A model generated the notes under the pieces. It did not search any database. It saw only the letters and a list, made by a program, of their open reading frames with translations, and was not told where the DNA came from. A DNA stretch of 64,000 nt. Origin: Lachancea thermotolerans CBS 6340. Its lineage: Eukaryota; Ascomycota; Saccharomycetes; Saccharomycetales; Saccharomycetaceae. Positions 39,350 to 50,024 of this stretch are shown here, piece by piece (the stretch's first letter is position 1; every line of letters begins with the position of its first letter). The position numbers and the translations under genes were made by a program. The stretch spans positions 248,001-312,000 of the forward strand of contig NC_013081.1 in the NCBI RefSeq assembly GCF_000142805.1, read 5' to 3'.

Positions 39350-41990
39350 CAATAGTGCGCCAGGAAATGACGTGGCTTCCTATTCAAAGAGCCAGCACGG
39401 CAGCCATCAATCAGGTCATTCCATTCCCTATTTAGAGCCTGCGGTACACTAGCACAAACAAAAGAGGGGTTCATGACCCTAATGTCCAATCTAACCAGTT
39501 TCATCACCATAGTAGCTCAAATGACTCCGATAGCCGTTTCAAAGCAGATTCCCGAGGATTATCAATCAACACCCTCAAGCGGAACCCCCACAAAGCTTTG
39601 GGAACTGAGGAATCTTTTAGAGAAGAGTTCGGATTTGGTTTCGAGGAATTTCCCACGAGCGAAATTCAAAATAAGAAATTTTATTCTTGGCTGGTTACTT
39701 CACCTTATAGAATCTGGGTTACAAAGGTTAATGAACCAGGGCCTTTTGCAGTGTGCAAATTTGAGAAATGTGGCCACAAATTTTATCTACAGGGAAACCC
39801 TACTTCCTCAAATATAATTCGACATTTCAGGCGGCAACACAAAAGCGACTATGATTTATTTCAATGGCGGTTGCATTATGAACAGAAGCCTCTAGACAGT
39901 TTCTCAACAGTTCGCTCAGTTAACAAAAAGCCATTCCCTTTTACTAAGAGATTCATGTCATTTCTCACCTTAAACATAAAAAAAATTCACCTTCTGAATG
40001 TCTTTATTGAGGGCTTCATTTCATTTAGCTTTGTGGAGACACCAGTACTGAAAACGCTACTTAACGCTCACGATGTAAAAGGAAACATGGTAATTTCATC
40101 GCGGAAGGGGCTGGTGAGGCTCTTAGCCCAATTTGAAGAGGAGTTTAATCAGCAGCTAATGCATGCATTGCGATACTCACACAACATGAACCTTTTGCTA
40201 AATATGTGGACTTCAACCAGTCAAAAAAGCTCTCTTGCGGTGATTGTTTCTTTCTGTCCCAACTTAGATAGAAAGTCACCGCTAATGTCGGAAGACATCA
40301 CTACAGGCCGAAATCTCAACACCCACATTCTGGATTTCGTGGATCTGAGCGATGAGCGGCATACTGCTGATAATATAAAGACAGCTTTACTGAGAATTCT
40401 TTCGAGATATTCAATCAGCCACAATATAGGTAGCATCACCTTGGATAATGGCTCAAACAACTTCGCTATGCTTGAGACTCTGGACAAAGATCTTCAGAAG
40501 GGCATTGGAACCAGCTTCGAGGGAGGTCTCGTAAAAATCAGGTGCATGAATCATGTTTTGAACCGTGTTTTTCTTGACTTGCTATAACTTTTGGAAAAAC
40601 ATTACAGCGAATTGTTGTCGAGGATCGACAAGCTCACATACTATTTGAAAAGTAATGTCTACATGAGGAGAAAAGTGCGATCATACATTCCACTCACGAT
40701 TCTTAAGCATATTAATACGAGGTTCCTCTCGCGCCGCCACCAGCCCGAAACTTTTCTCAAAGTTTCTAAAGGAGTAAAGGCATTTTTCTTTGACAACCGG
40801 TTTGATCCCGATTATCAGCTATCCCAAGAGGATGGGTCAATATTCTGTTATGAGCAAGATGAGGTGGTGGCTATCCTATTCTTTGTATGGCTCACTCACA
40901 TTTTAAAGGAGTTTACAATGATGCTACAAGATGATTCTATGAATAATCTCCCTGGGGGGAATCGAGTATTACTTGCACATTAATCAGTACTTTGAAGCTT
41001 GCGAAACCTTGAAAAATGGCTCGGCCAGTAGTCAGGAGCTGCAAGACATTGGACTCAAACAGTCACATTTATCTATTCCCAGAGAAACACATCATGTCTT
41101 GCTATCTGCTGTTTTAAGTGCAAGGTCAAAGTTTAACAAATACAGGGATATAGTGCATGCTGAATCTGGCTTCTGGGCTGCGCATGTCCTACAGCCAAGT
41201 GTTAAAACACTCGTATTGACCAACAGTTTTGGTGAGTCATTCCAAAAAGAAGTTTTGCAATCAGTTGACAGGTACGTCAATCTTTGCATCCAAGGTTTTA
41301 AAGAGAACCATCTGTCTTCTTCTAACCGTACGCATCTAACGTCACCTACAGCCAACTCTCATGGCACCGGAGGCAACAAGTTCAGAGTACTCAGAAATCT
41401 AGAAAGATCCCATGTGAGGAACATTGCCATGCGTAATGCTACAGTTAGAAGTGAATGGCAAATATATTTAGACGAGCCTGTGGAAACTGGAAGTGATTAT
41501 TTGGGGCACTGGCTCAGTAACAAGTCACGCTTTCGGGCTCTTTGTTCGCTGGCCTTATCTTTCTATCACACGAAGCTTTCGACTGCAGATGTCGAGAGAT
41601 GCTTTTTCTATCAGCAAGCGAGTCCTTGAGAACAGATTTTCGCTTGCGAGCGAAAACTTAAGGCGAACTATGATAATTCGAAACCGAATGAAATTTTTTG
41701 ACTTGAGTTCAAGGATGAATAAGGTCAAAGGTCTCCCATTGGAATCTTGGATCAGCGAAGACGAAGAATCTGATTATAACGCCTCAGATTTCACAATAAG
41801 GTCAGAATCCCAGCCTGGCCAAACCATAACAATTCCGCCTAACGACTCTAGTGATAGTTCTGAAAACTAACAATAAGGGTGAAGGTTGATTTAATCGCCA
41901 AATCCCAAATCTACATAAACCCCAAGTAGCTAACGAACGCACGTTACCATCATTGTCCAGCGCATATTCGTACAAAAGTAGTGATTCTCT
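39350..41990 (+). mobile_element. Decayed hAT-superfamily DNA transposon (Rover/Roamer-like)
   Basis: A single transposase gene fills most of this region (coding traces from about 39460 to 41870). An N-terminal BED-type zinc finger is visible (CKFEKCGHKF followed after about 13 residues by HFRRQH; near 39760-39840). A central RNase-H-like region follows (SITLDNGSNNFAML near 40440, MNHVLNRVF near 40545). The C-terminal hAT dimerisation region is near 41530-41700 (FYHTKLSTADVERCF, then RVLENRFSL). The reading frame is broken by an in-frame TAA at 40585 and by frameshifts near 40970 and near 41610, so the copy is inactive. Budding yeasts of the Lachancea/Kluyveromyces group are known to carry hAT families called Rover and Roamer; assignment to one of them is not possible by eye. 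Exact terminal inverted repeats were not found. Confidence 0.85.
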
Positions 41991-42158
41991 AGAATTGGCG
42001 AATCCGGCCCCGTGTAACGTTACTGGATTCGCGAATCCCCGGATTAGCCAGATCCGTCCCCAGTGCTGGTTTTTACCTCCGTGCCAAATACATCTGACGA
42101 AAGCTTAGATACGTAATAAGGTATTTACGCTAACTCAGTTCTGAATATTGATAGCGTT

Positions 42159-43568
42159 CTAATACCCCCTGCGAAGTCTCAATTCGTCGTAGTTAACAAT
42201 TGCTTGCAATAGAACCTTAAAACCATTTTCAACTTCTTCCGGAGAAGAGTATTCATAATAGTTGTGAGACAACCCGTCCTTGGAGGGAATAAATATCATG
42301 GAAGTTGGAATACGACTCGAAGTTTGACAAGAGTCATGACCAGCACCTGAGTATAGTTGCATGACCTTGCTCTCATCAAATTGAGCTAGAGCAGATTTTG
42401 TCACACAGTCAATGCAAACATCGTGAAACTTCACAGCCTTAGAGGTTAACAGTACTTCGTCCTTGTAAGCAGTCTTGCCCTCCTTTACCAGTTTGTCGAA
42501 TTCAACTTTAGTTTCATTGATAATTTCAGACATTTTTTCATCCAAGTGGTGCCTAAAGTCGATTGTGAAAATGGCTTCAGAGGGAATAATGTTAATAGAA
42601 TAGGGCTTGACATCTATAACTCCACAAGTGAACAGACCGCCGTGGCGCTTTGCCACATCAGCTGCAGCAAGAATCATTTTTGAAGCCATTAGCAAGGCGT
42701 CCCTTCTCAATCTCCATGGGGTAGTACCTGCGTGAGCACTCACGCCGCCAACAGTTATTCTCTCCCAATGATATGCTTGAACTCCTGTCACAATTCCAAT
42801 TTCCTTTTTCTCGCCTTCCAGAACAGGGCCCTGTTCTATATGTAGTTCGAAATGAGCGTCCAGTTCATTTTCTTTGTAAGAGGCAGCAGCGTCACCGATG
42901 TAACCAATATTTTTCAATGACTCATAAACGCTTTCAGGCTTTTCTTCATTAATCGATTTCATTTCATACGCTTCCTGAATAGGCATGTTTTGAGCCCAGA
43001 CAGTGGAGCCCATGCAAGAGTGCGCATATCTTGCACCCTCTTCATTGAACCAGCAAACGACGCATATATCATAATTTGGGACAAATTTATTTTCTTTGAA
43101 CGTGCGCAATACTTCTAACCCAGCCAAGACTCCTAGAATTCCATCGTACTTTCCTGCTTCTGGCTGTGTGTCAAGATGGGAGCCTGCCGCGGTTGGTTTA
43201 CCGCCGTTTTTGCCTGGGTACGTGGCAAAAATGTTTCCAATCTTGTCAACTTTGATCTTACAGCCGAGATATTTACATTCTTCAATGAACCAATCTCTGG
43301 CAGCGCCATCCTCTTTTGTTCCTGCCAGCCTTTTCATACCAAATTCATGGAACTTCTCTCCCCAGCGGAAAGCGGCGCCAAAACGGTCTCCACTTTCTAA
43401 AATAGTTTGATTTAGGCGGCCAGACTGAATCTTCAGAGGGCTTTCCACAGTCATATCTTCGCAACTAGCCGCAACGCATGTGTTATTGAAAGAACGCGTA
43501 ATATTTTTGAGGTCCAATTTTACACAGACGCAACGTTTGCTTAACAATCTTGATGGTGCCTTATACAT
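42159..43568 (-). CDS. PYD3: Beta-alanine synthase (Pyd3) homologue, copy 1
   Basis: A 469-residue dizinc amidohydrolase of the M20 family. It closely resembles Lachancea kluyveri Pyd3, which hydrolyses N-carbamyl-beta-alanine to beta-alanine, CO2 and ammonia in the last step of reductive pyrimidine breakdown. Zinc ligands are His131, Asp142, Glu177, His243 and His435, with the catalytic Glu176 and the substrate Arg339 (DFRH), all as in the L. kluyveri enzyme. The dimerisation lid region (SAHAGTTPWRLRRDAL) is intact. The first 38 residues are extra, basic and nearly free of acids up to residue 36, so a mitochondrial form is possible, with Met39 (43454) as an internal start for a cytosolic form. 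A paralogue lies at 52629-53930. The promoter has three CGGAA sites. Confidence 0.92.
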   Translation of the reverse strand: MYKAPSRLLSKRCVCVKLDLKNITRSFNNTCVAASCEDMTVESPLKIQSGRLNQTILESGDRFGAAFRWGEKFHEFGMKRLAGTKEDGAARDWFIEECKYLGCKIKVDKIGNIFATYPGKNGGKPTAAGSHLDTQPEAGKYDGILGVLAGLEVLRTFKENKFVPNYDICVVCWFNEEGARYAHSCMGSTVWAQNMPIQEAYEMKSINEEKPESVYESLKNIGYIGDAAASYKENELDAHFELHIEQGPVLEGEKKEIGIVTGVQAYHWERITVGGVSAHAGTTPWRLRRDALLMASKMILAAADVAKRHGGLFTCGVIDVKPYSINIIPSEAIFTIDFRHHLDEKMSEIINETKVEFDKLVKEGKTAYKDEVLLTSKAVKFHDVCIDCVTKSALAQFDESKVMQLYSGAGHDSCQTSSRIPTSMIFIPSKDGLSHNYYEYSSPEEVENGFKVLLQAIVNYDELRLRRGY

Positions 43569-44254
43569 GAAGCTTATTTTTGAGAAAGTGGGAGGGTGGT
43601 AGAGGCTATGAGGGAAGTGAAGGAGTGTGCCATTTATATCAAAAAATGGCTGTTCAATTTCAAAAATGTTTTAGTCATATGTTGCCAGCACAAGTGCAAC
43701 TGAGAACGAAGTAACTAACCATAGTGTATCGAGGGCTCTAGAATAAGAGTCGTGGTATAAATCCTAAAGGGCAAGTTCTAGCGTTCTAAATAAACACATA
43801 TTAAGAACGGCAGTTCATAGCGGAAGCACAAGATGTTTATGCGGGTCTGAGGAGAGTGCAGATATGCCGCTAAACCTGCCAATTACATCCATATGAGGAA
43901 GATATGATCACCCTACGGAAATGTAAACTCTGAGCGGAACTTTTTCTTACGACTCAGCACGCCGCATGTGCCAGCTTGAAATTATTATCGGCAACTTTGA
44001 AGAAAACCCGATCTGTAATCACGTGACTAGAGGAAATGATATCCCTGCAGTTTGTCAAGAACGGAGCACATGGCACAATGGGTGCTGCCTCGGCATTGAC
44101 AGTACTTCCGGTATTTCAGTTCCTTGATTCGAAAGCGCCTTTAGCACCAAAACCTCAACTATTGAGGTGAGCCTGAGACTTTGACTTGGAAATTGCTAAG
44201 CTACCTGCCTAGGTCTTTCTTTAAACCTTAGTCAAAGTTTTTAATATGTGATTG

Positions 44255-44345
44255 AATGGTCCAGTCTCAAATCTGTATGTACTATTGTGTCGTTACGCAA
44301 CTCGGTACTGTTATACGTAGGCAATCCAGCTGTGGTCCGACGTTA
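44255..44345 (-). repeat. Old LTR-like fragment
   Basis: A diverged copy of the terminal sequence seen at 44700-44780 and 51300-51419, in minus orientation. It is heavily decayed and has no internal coding region. It is probably the oldest copy in the window. Confidence 0.4.
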
Positions 44346-44639
44346 TCTCAACTCACAAACCTATTTGATAGCTTCTCTCATTTGTTTGAACGCTCAAGTG
44401 AAAAACGTAGCGGCTACTTAATGCAGAAGTATTTTTACCTCCAACGACAACAATAGTAGTATCTCTAGCAACTTGTGGCTGAGGATGGTGGCGAAAGGCT
44501 TATTTTAAAATCTAGTGGACTATTAGTGAGAAACTGGGATCTTGCATCGCAACAAGAGTATCTTTGAGGGTTTTGCGAAACCTACTGTTTCTCAATATTA
44601 AGAAACTCATTCAGTACACTTGAAAAAGTTAAAGATGTC

Positions 44640-44780
44640 TGTCAATATGAATCCCTTCGTATGTTTTAGTTCGGCATCCGTTGTATTTATGATATGTCCT
44701 TGTGCTGTGTCATTTCATACTAATGTGTCATTATGCAATTTGGCACTATTACACACCAATGATTTGGTCGAATTCTGACA
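44640..44780 (-). repeat. LTR-like fossil, minus orientation
   Basis: It starts with TGTCAG at 44780 (minus strand) and runs leftwards; about 110-140 bp are clearly related to the pair at 51280-51419 and 52008-52150. Its further extent to the left is unclear. It is a decayed solo LTR or LTR-like end, with no coding sequence attached. Confidence 0.5.
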
Positions 44781-44852
44781 CTCTTATCACCCGCTTTCCG
44801 AAAAACCAAAGAGCATTTATTTTGCTTTAATGAAGTACGGTAAAACTAGTTT

Positions 44853-44977
44853 TGTCGGATTGTAATCGTGCAGCTGGTGTGCGTGTGTAATAGCGCCAAG
44901 CTGCATAATGCCACATTTGTATGAAACGATATGGCACTATCACACACACACACCAGCTATCCGATCACAATCCGACA
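44853..44977. repeat. Palindromic pair of LTR-like ends
   Basis: Both ends are TGTCGG-type termini of the same repeat family, pointing inwards (44853 rightwards, 44977 leftwards). About 41-base arms match with few differences around a roughly 40-base centre. The arrangement is fossil and non-coding. Confidence 0.55.
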
Positions 44978-45161
44978 AGGGCATTTATTAAAAGCCTCGA
45001 TGGACTCTCATTTTTATGCTCATGATAATGACTAATAAAAGGTCTAGTTTGTACAATGCACAGTGTTCTCATATGCCCTTGTATCTCAGAGACGACCCTT
45101 GTAGCCCATGTACTGTCATATCTATATCTGATTTAGACTTTTTAAAATTGACCATAGAAGT

Positions 45162-46727
45162 CTACAAGCTGTACCTGAACTCTGGATTCTCAAAATCAGT
45201 TAGGTCGGCGAACTCGGAATTTACAAAGGAAGAGTCGAGTTTCTCGTTCTTTTCGTCACGGATTTTGTTGGCTCTAACATTGATGCAGTAGAGTAAAACA
45301 GTCAAAAATAAGCAGATAACAAAACAGACAACTATCGCGATCTTGGCACTTTTATAATGAGGTGCTTCAGCAGACTTAAATGTTTGTGGCCCGATGAGAT
45401 TACCTACGCAATAACCAATCATGCAAATAGCACTCGTGACAACCTTTTTAGTATGGCCGGCGGTGTTGGAGGAAACACAGCTTATGAAACAAATCCATCC
45501 GATCACTGCCATTCCCTGAAGATAATAGCCTGCAAGTTGAGCATTGGTATTTGAGGGAAAGGCCAGCAAGCACCCGGATACTATGTTGAGACAATAACTG
45601 AAGAAAGCGGCAGCCATGCGTTTTTGTTTTTTTTGTGCAATATACCCGACTAAAATAATGCCGCCAAACTCCACCGCACCAAACGGAGTGCCCATCAATA
45701 AGGCCCTCTTGCTGTTGTAGCCCATATCTGTCAACATAATAGAGCCAAAATTTCCGATACCGCCATTCGGTATTTCAGCTGCTACCATCGTTGCAAAATA
45801 AATATAGGTTCGAATATCCATGAAAACTTCCCTTAGCTGATTTTTCTTAAAATGCCTATTACCGAATCCCTGCTTATTCGAACGAATTCTTTCAACGGTA
45901 AGCAAACGCTCTTCTTTTGTTAAAAACCAAGCAGAGGCTGGAGTATCAGGAACAAAAAAAAAGGCGACACCAAGAACTATAGTGACGACTCCCAAAACAA
46001 CGTAAAGCAGTCTCCAAGAAGCGATGGGAAGGCTTGATGGGTCGCGAACAGCTAAACCATATGCTATCAAGGATCCAAGGATAGCTCCCAAGCCAGCGGA
46101 GGCACTCCAGATTGAAGTTCGTAAGAATTGCTCTTCACGTCTGTACCATTGAGAAGTGAGAAGCATGAAGGCAGGAGTCACTGCAGACTCGAGTATACCT
46201 AAAACTGTTCTGGTAGCAATAAAACTGGCGTAGTTCTTGGGAAGGCTGGTCATACACAGAACAAACCCCCAAAGAACAATAAAAACAGCACTAACCTTAG
46301 CGATTGGAAAGCGCTGGAGGGCAAGAGAGCTTGGGATTTCAAAAATCATATACCCCAAGTAAAAGCAAGTTCCAACCCAACTGTACTGGTTTCCGTGCAT
46401 TTTCAAGTCCTTCCTGAGTCCCATAATGGATGCATAAGAATTAGTTTGTTTATCCATATACTGCACAGCATAGACCACGCTCATCATGGTGCAAATATAG
46501 CAATCCGCCTTGCGTAAAAGCCTTTTGTTGGTAACTTCATCCACCTGCAGCCCCATCGATTCTTGCGCTGCTTCCATGCCGAGGTCGACACCGGCTTTGG
46601 AGCACAGAGGGCCTTCCTCGAATTCCCCTAAAGCGACCTCCTCCGATGATGTCATAACCTTGTGTTGTTTTTCACAAGATTTTTCCATTTCAAACACCGG
46701 TGAGTTGGGCTTAAATTGTGACAGCAT
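45162..46727 (-). CDS. MFS permease of the Dal5-like anion:cation symporter family
   Basis: A 521-residue plasma-membrane transporter when started at ATG 46727; ATG 46688 is a possible shorter start, and upstream codons give only a GTG. An N-terminal tail of about 75 residues precedes about 12 membrane segments. VYAVQYMDKQTNSYASIMGLRKDL (cited here as two motifs, the MDK signature and the ASIMG stretch) and YLGYMIFEIPSSLALQRFP are typical of the Dal5 group, which carries allantoate, ureidosuccinate and similar ureido or carboxylate compounds. Between a Pyd3-type decarbamoylase and a regulator, a carbamoylated or ureido substrate is a natural guess. Membrane segments and the loop after segment 6 look complete. 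Confidence 0.9.
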   Translation of the reverse strand: MLSQFKPNSPVFEMEKSCEKQHKVMTSSEEVALGEFEEGPLCSKAGVDLGMEAAQESMGLQVDEVTNKRLLRKADCYICTMMSVVYAVQYMDKQTNSYASIMGLRKDLKMHGNQYSWVGTCFYLGYMIFEIPSSLALQRFPIAKVSAVFIVLWGFVLCMTSLPKNYASFIATRTVLGILESAVTPAFMLLTSQWYRREEQFLRTSIWSASAGLGAILGSLIAYGLAVRDPSSLPIASWRLLYVVLGVVTIVLGVAFFFVPDTPASAWFLTKEERLLTVERIRSNKQGFGNRHFKKNQLREVFMDIRTYIYFATMVAAEIPNGGIGNFGSIMLTDMGYNSKRALLMGTPFGAVEFGGIILVGYIAQKKQKRMAAAFFSYCLNIVSGCLLAFPSNTNAQLAGYYLQGMAVIGWICFISCVSSNTAGHTKKVVTSAICMIGYCVGNLIGPQTFKSAEAPHYKSAKIAIVVCFVICLFLTVLLYCINVRANKIRDEKNEKLDSSFVNSEFADLTDFENPEFRYSL

Positions 46728-46996
46728 TGGACACTGAGTACCTTTAGAGAAGCCTGTTGTATTTAAAAACAAAATAACCACAATAATAATGCCTCTTATT
46801 GTTGACTGGCTTTTGAATAGATATTTGTACTCGCGAACTCACATGGCGGCAGTGAAGCTGAGGCATGTTATCTCACAGTGCATATCTCGCGAAACACCTC
46901 TGATCTTCAATGATAATGAATGAATCCAACTCTCGGTAAATTTGCATAATTACCGAACATAATTCGGGGGAAAAAAAGTAAAAACGAAGGATTCGT

Positions 46997-49021
46997 TTAT
47001 GATCTCTTACTGATAAAGCTGTCCCATTTCCCAAGATTAGAAGAGATGTTGCTTGCGGTCTCGGGAGTAAGTTGCTCGAATCCGTTAGAACATTCATCTA
47101 AATTGCCTAAAAACTCCAACTCGGGATCAAGAGGCCACTTTCCCGATTGACAAGTAGCAGTTGAGCAAGTGTCCTGCACGTGAAATTTGTTAGAAAACTC
47201 GGTAACCGTAGATTTAATGCGAGAATTTGTTTCAGCAGGAGGGGTAGTTTTCGAATTTGGCTTCGCGGAGGACTGGACACTTGACTTTGCGGTCGCCGTA
47301 GTACTGTGGTTTTGAGAGCGAGGAAGAACTTCGATCAATGTTCTCAATCGGCAGTGGTTGTCAATCGCTGTGATGTTTCCAATGTTGCTCATGAAGCTGT
47401 TCAAGGATACAGCCACAGGTAATTCTGAAAAAGAATGCCCATCTAACACTGCCATAATAAGGATCAAGATTGACGAAAAACAGCATTGTGCCTCCAAAAA
47501 ACCAAACGCTGAGAAGCATTTGGACTCGAAAAGAGTACATAAGATGCCGACATTAGCTGCAGCTGCTTCAGTGCACTTTATTATCGCACGATCGATTTCC
47601 TCGGTTCGTTTTTTGGGATCCTTCAAAAGTGATAAGTAGAGTGGACGCACAGTTAAAATGATCAGTTGATTGTACCGCAAGTGCAAATTCGCAGTTGATC
47701 GGTTGTCTTTGGCAACTGTAGTGTAGGTCTTGAGTTCAGGTTTTAGGCTAGCCATGAAAATCTCTAAGCGCTTTAGATTGCAAAACACATTTTCAACAAA
47801 GCTTTCCCGAGTTGCACCATAAACTTCCCTCATAACGGAACGGACAAGAAGTGCTAAGTGCGTGTTAGCAATCAAGTACTTCGGATCGAAGCCATCCTCT
47901 GTAGACATACTTTCGTCAGGTAGCTCGATGTCTATGTCACATGAATTAAAATGAGGCGGCAGCCCAAGCCTAGATGCCCAAAGTGTGTCCATGAGAAATG
48001 CTGTCCACCAAATTTTTTTTCTTGCTTCTTGCTCAGCTCTTGGGAACTGATGATTGTTAGCTTGCCGGTGTATTCCTTGCGCTACAGCAGTGGATAAGGC
48101 AAGGCCGGTATATGCATACACAGAGTTCATCCTATTCAGACCTTGCGAATAAAACGCAATCAAAATCAAAGTTCTCACGGAATCTAAGTTAGGCTCTTCT
48201 ATTGGCTCATGAAAGTACTTGAGAGCAGATATGTAGTAACACATGCCTGGGATTTGATTCTTTAGGCCAGCTTCATTCATATATTGCTCTCCGACAGCAA
48301 AGGTAATCATGAGGTAAGCAAGCCAGTCGCTATCCTGAGAATTGGGATGTTTGTAGGTTTCATTGAGGCGAGCCTCAAACCCCGCTTTTGAAAACAGCCC
48401 GTACTCTCTTGCAAAGAAATTAAAAACCGTATGGACCATTTCAAGCGCGTAGGCCTTCAGGGGCAGAACCGGAGCCTCGAAGGCTTCTTTTGTGTTAATT
48501 ACCCTGTCATTTAAGTGTATACGCTTCAAACAATTCCTGCCCTCCTCGGCAGCCATAGAGGTATTATTATTCGTGGCTCTCTCGTCGAATTTTTGTTTAG
48601 TCGCATCGCCCAATATACGCCACTGAAGATTGCCGATAAATATTTGACATGAGGGACTACCAGCCACATTAGAGCCTGAAGACTTTCCAGGTGAGTCGGT
48701 GCAAATTGTTGGGCCATGATAAAGGGGGTCCAAATCCTCGGCTTCCTCGCTGGGCTCACAAGTCGCGGCTGCAGCTAGACCTTTCAAGCGAGAACATTCT
48801 GACTGAAGTTTCTGTAACTTTTGTTCCATTTGGTAGACATCGGTGTCCAGTACAGTTATTTTTCTGGGCTTCACCGGGAAGATACAATTATCTTGGTTTT
48901 TGGATAGAACACAAGCTCTGCAGGGCGGCTTTTCCCCCAAGCACTTTACTTTCTGAGCGCTACAACGTTGGCATGCCTTCTTTGATCTTTTTCTTTCCTT
49001 CGCGACCTTCTCAGGTGGCAT
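46997..49021 (-). CDS. Zn2Cys6 transcription factor
   Basis: A 674-residue fungal regulator. The binuclear zinc cluster is at 17-46 with Cys at 17, 20, 27, 34, 37 and 46, standard CX2CX6CX6CX2CX8C spacing. A heptad region (about 60-85) that should dimerise follows. The fungal-specific transcription factor domain spans about 195-500 and contains the typical ARKKIWWTAFLMDTLWASRL stretch and GLPPHFNSCDIDIELP. The C-terminus is Ser/Thr-rich. It lies in line with the permease and aldolase genes on the same strand, within the PYD3-PYD3-like block, so it may control them. I recognise no S. cerevisiae orthologue. Zn2Cys6 dimers often bind CGG repeats; CGGAA repeats occur before PYD3. Confidence 0.92.
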   Translation of the reverse strand: MPPEKVAKERKRSKKACQRCSAQKVKCLGEKPPCRACVLSKNQDNCIFPVKPRKITVLDTDVYQMEQKLQKLQSECSRLKGLAAAATCEPSEEAEDLDPLYHGPTICTDSPGKSSGSNVAGSPSCQIFIGNLQWRILGDATKQKFDERATNNNTSMAAEEGRNCLKRIHLNDRVINTKEAFEAPVLPLKAYALEMVHTVFNFFAREYGLFSKAGFEARLNETYKHPNSQDSDWLAYLMITFAVGEQYMNEAGLKNQIPGMCYYISALKYFHEPIEEPNLDSVRTLILIAFYSQGLNRMNSVYAYTGLALSTAVAQGIHRQANNHQFPRAEQEARKKIWWTAFLMDTLWASRLGLPPHFNSCDIDIELPDESMSTEDGFDPKYLIANTHLALLVRSVMREVYGATRESFVENVFCNLKRLEIFMASLKPELKTYTTVAKDNRSTANLHLRYNQLIILTVRPLYLSLLKDPKKRTEEIDRAIIKCTEAAAANVGILCTLFESKCFSAFGFLEAQCCFSSILILIMAVLDGHSFSELPVAVSLNSFMSNIGNITAIDNHCRLRTLIEVLPRSQNHSTTATAKSSVQSSAKPNSKTTPPAETNSRIKSTVTEFSNKFHVQDTCSTATCQSGKWPLDPELEFLGNLDECSNGFEQLTPETASNISSNLGKWDSFISKRS

Positions 49022-49217
49022 AATGGGTTACACTCACTGCCTGCATTTAATATGAATATCAGAGAAAGGATCGACAAATTTAGATAATAAGTTTAAAAAA
49101 TTTGACCCCAACGAATCTTCAATGGCACAACATGACTTAAAACAAACTACTTCTGTACCGCGATGGTGACAAAACACAAATTATATATTTCTATTTGTAG
49201 GAGAGTGCGATTCGATC

Positions 49218-50024
49218 TCAAAGAAAATCTCCCTTCGATAAGTACACTTCTAGTTCATAATCTGGCTGCAAAGCAGCATACAAGCTGTCAGGTCCAGAAA
49301 TCACGTCAAATGCGCTCTTTGCAACGTTATCTGGAATGATATGTTTAAGGGCGGCACTATTGCCAGCGGCCGCGTCTGCAAGAAGTTGAGCTTTGCACAT
49401 GTTTTCTAGCAATATGAGCAGATATCCTGCCTCATCGACTGTCTTGCCAACGGTCATCAAGCCGTGGTTTTGTAGGAGTATCGCCATTTTATCTCCTAGG
49501 GCTTTTGAAACTTTATCGCCCTCAACCTCATCAAGGCCAACGCCAGAGTAGTCAGCCATAAGGGCATAGTTGTTGTGAACCAGACAACTATCTTGTGACA
49601 TCATCTCCAATTTCTTCCCAAACACCGAAAAGGTCCTTGCATAAAAGGTATGCGCATGGCAGATTGATGAAATTTCAGGTCTAGCTTTGTGCATCTGAGA
49701 ATGGATTTTGAACCCTGGTAAGCTGAAGGGTGCTTCACTGCCTCCGATAGCTTCCCCCTTTGCGTTGACATGAACAAGGTCGCGGACAGTTATCATTGAA
49801 AAATGCACCCCGACCGGATTGATCCAATAAGAAGTTGGGTCGACTGGATCAACTATAGTGACGTGGCCAGCACATCCTTCATTGTACCCTTTGCGTCCAA
49901 ATATCCGAAGAACTCCCGCCATATGTTCGAGCATCCAGGCGCGTTTCTCATATAGGTTATTAAAAACTGGAGCTTTTAAGCTCTTACGCGTCGCAGAGTC
50001 TAAAACAGGATTTCCGGAAGGCAT
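49218..50024 (-). CDS. Class II aldolase/adducin-family protein
   Basis: A 268-residue cytosolic protein. Zinc ligands of the family are present: His123 and His125 (CHAHTFYAR) and His187 (LLQNHGLMTVG). The position of the catalytic Glu of L-fuculose-phosphate aldolase is Gly here (LPGFKIHS). As far as I know this is normal for the large fungal and bacterial subfamily with GFKIHS/GFAIHS and MSQDSC, whose reactions are mostly unknown. The N-terminal GYNEGCAGHVTIVDP and the WINPVGVHFS stretch are also typical. It sits downstream of LTR fossils and upstream of the regulator gene on the same strand. It could cleave or isomerise a hydroxy-acid product of the same pathway as the Pyd3 homologues; this is inference. 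Confidence 0.88.
   Translation of the reverse strand: MPSGNPVLDSATRKSLKAPVFNNLYEKRAWMLEHMAGVLRIFGRKGYNEGCAGHVTIVDPVDPTSYWINPVGVHFSMITVRDLVHVNAKGEAIGGSEAPFSLPGFKIHSQMHKARPEISSICHAHTFYARTFSVFGKKLEMMSQDSCLVHNNYALMADYSGVGLDEVEGDKVSKALGDKMAILLQNHGLMTVGKTVDEAGYLLILLENMCKAQLLADAAAGNSAALKHIIPDNVAKSAFDVISGPDSLYAALQPDYELEVYLSKGDFL

Larger units (their letters stand above)
43569..45161. other. PYD3 promoter and repeat-rich gap
   Basis: 1.6 kb without a protein gene. The first 400 bp is the PYD3 promoter: gtgggagggtgg near 43588 and three CGGAA motifs at 43821, 43916 and 43935. Bases 44255-44980 hold several LTR-like fossil pieces (separate entries). The remainder shows nothing. Confidence 0.5.

Noticed and set aside
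44853-44977. Terminal inverted repeats of a small MITE
   Set aside because: Its ends match the LTR-like family found singly elsewhere in the window; a two-end fossil arrangement explains it better, though a MITE is not fully excluded.
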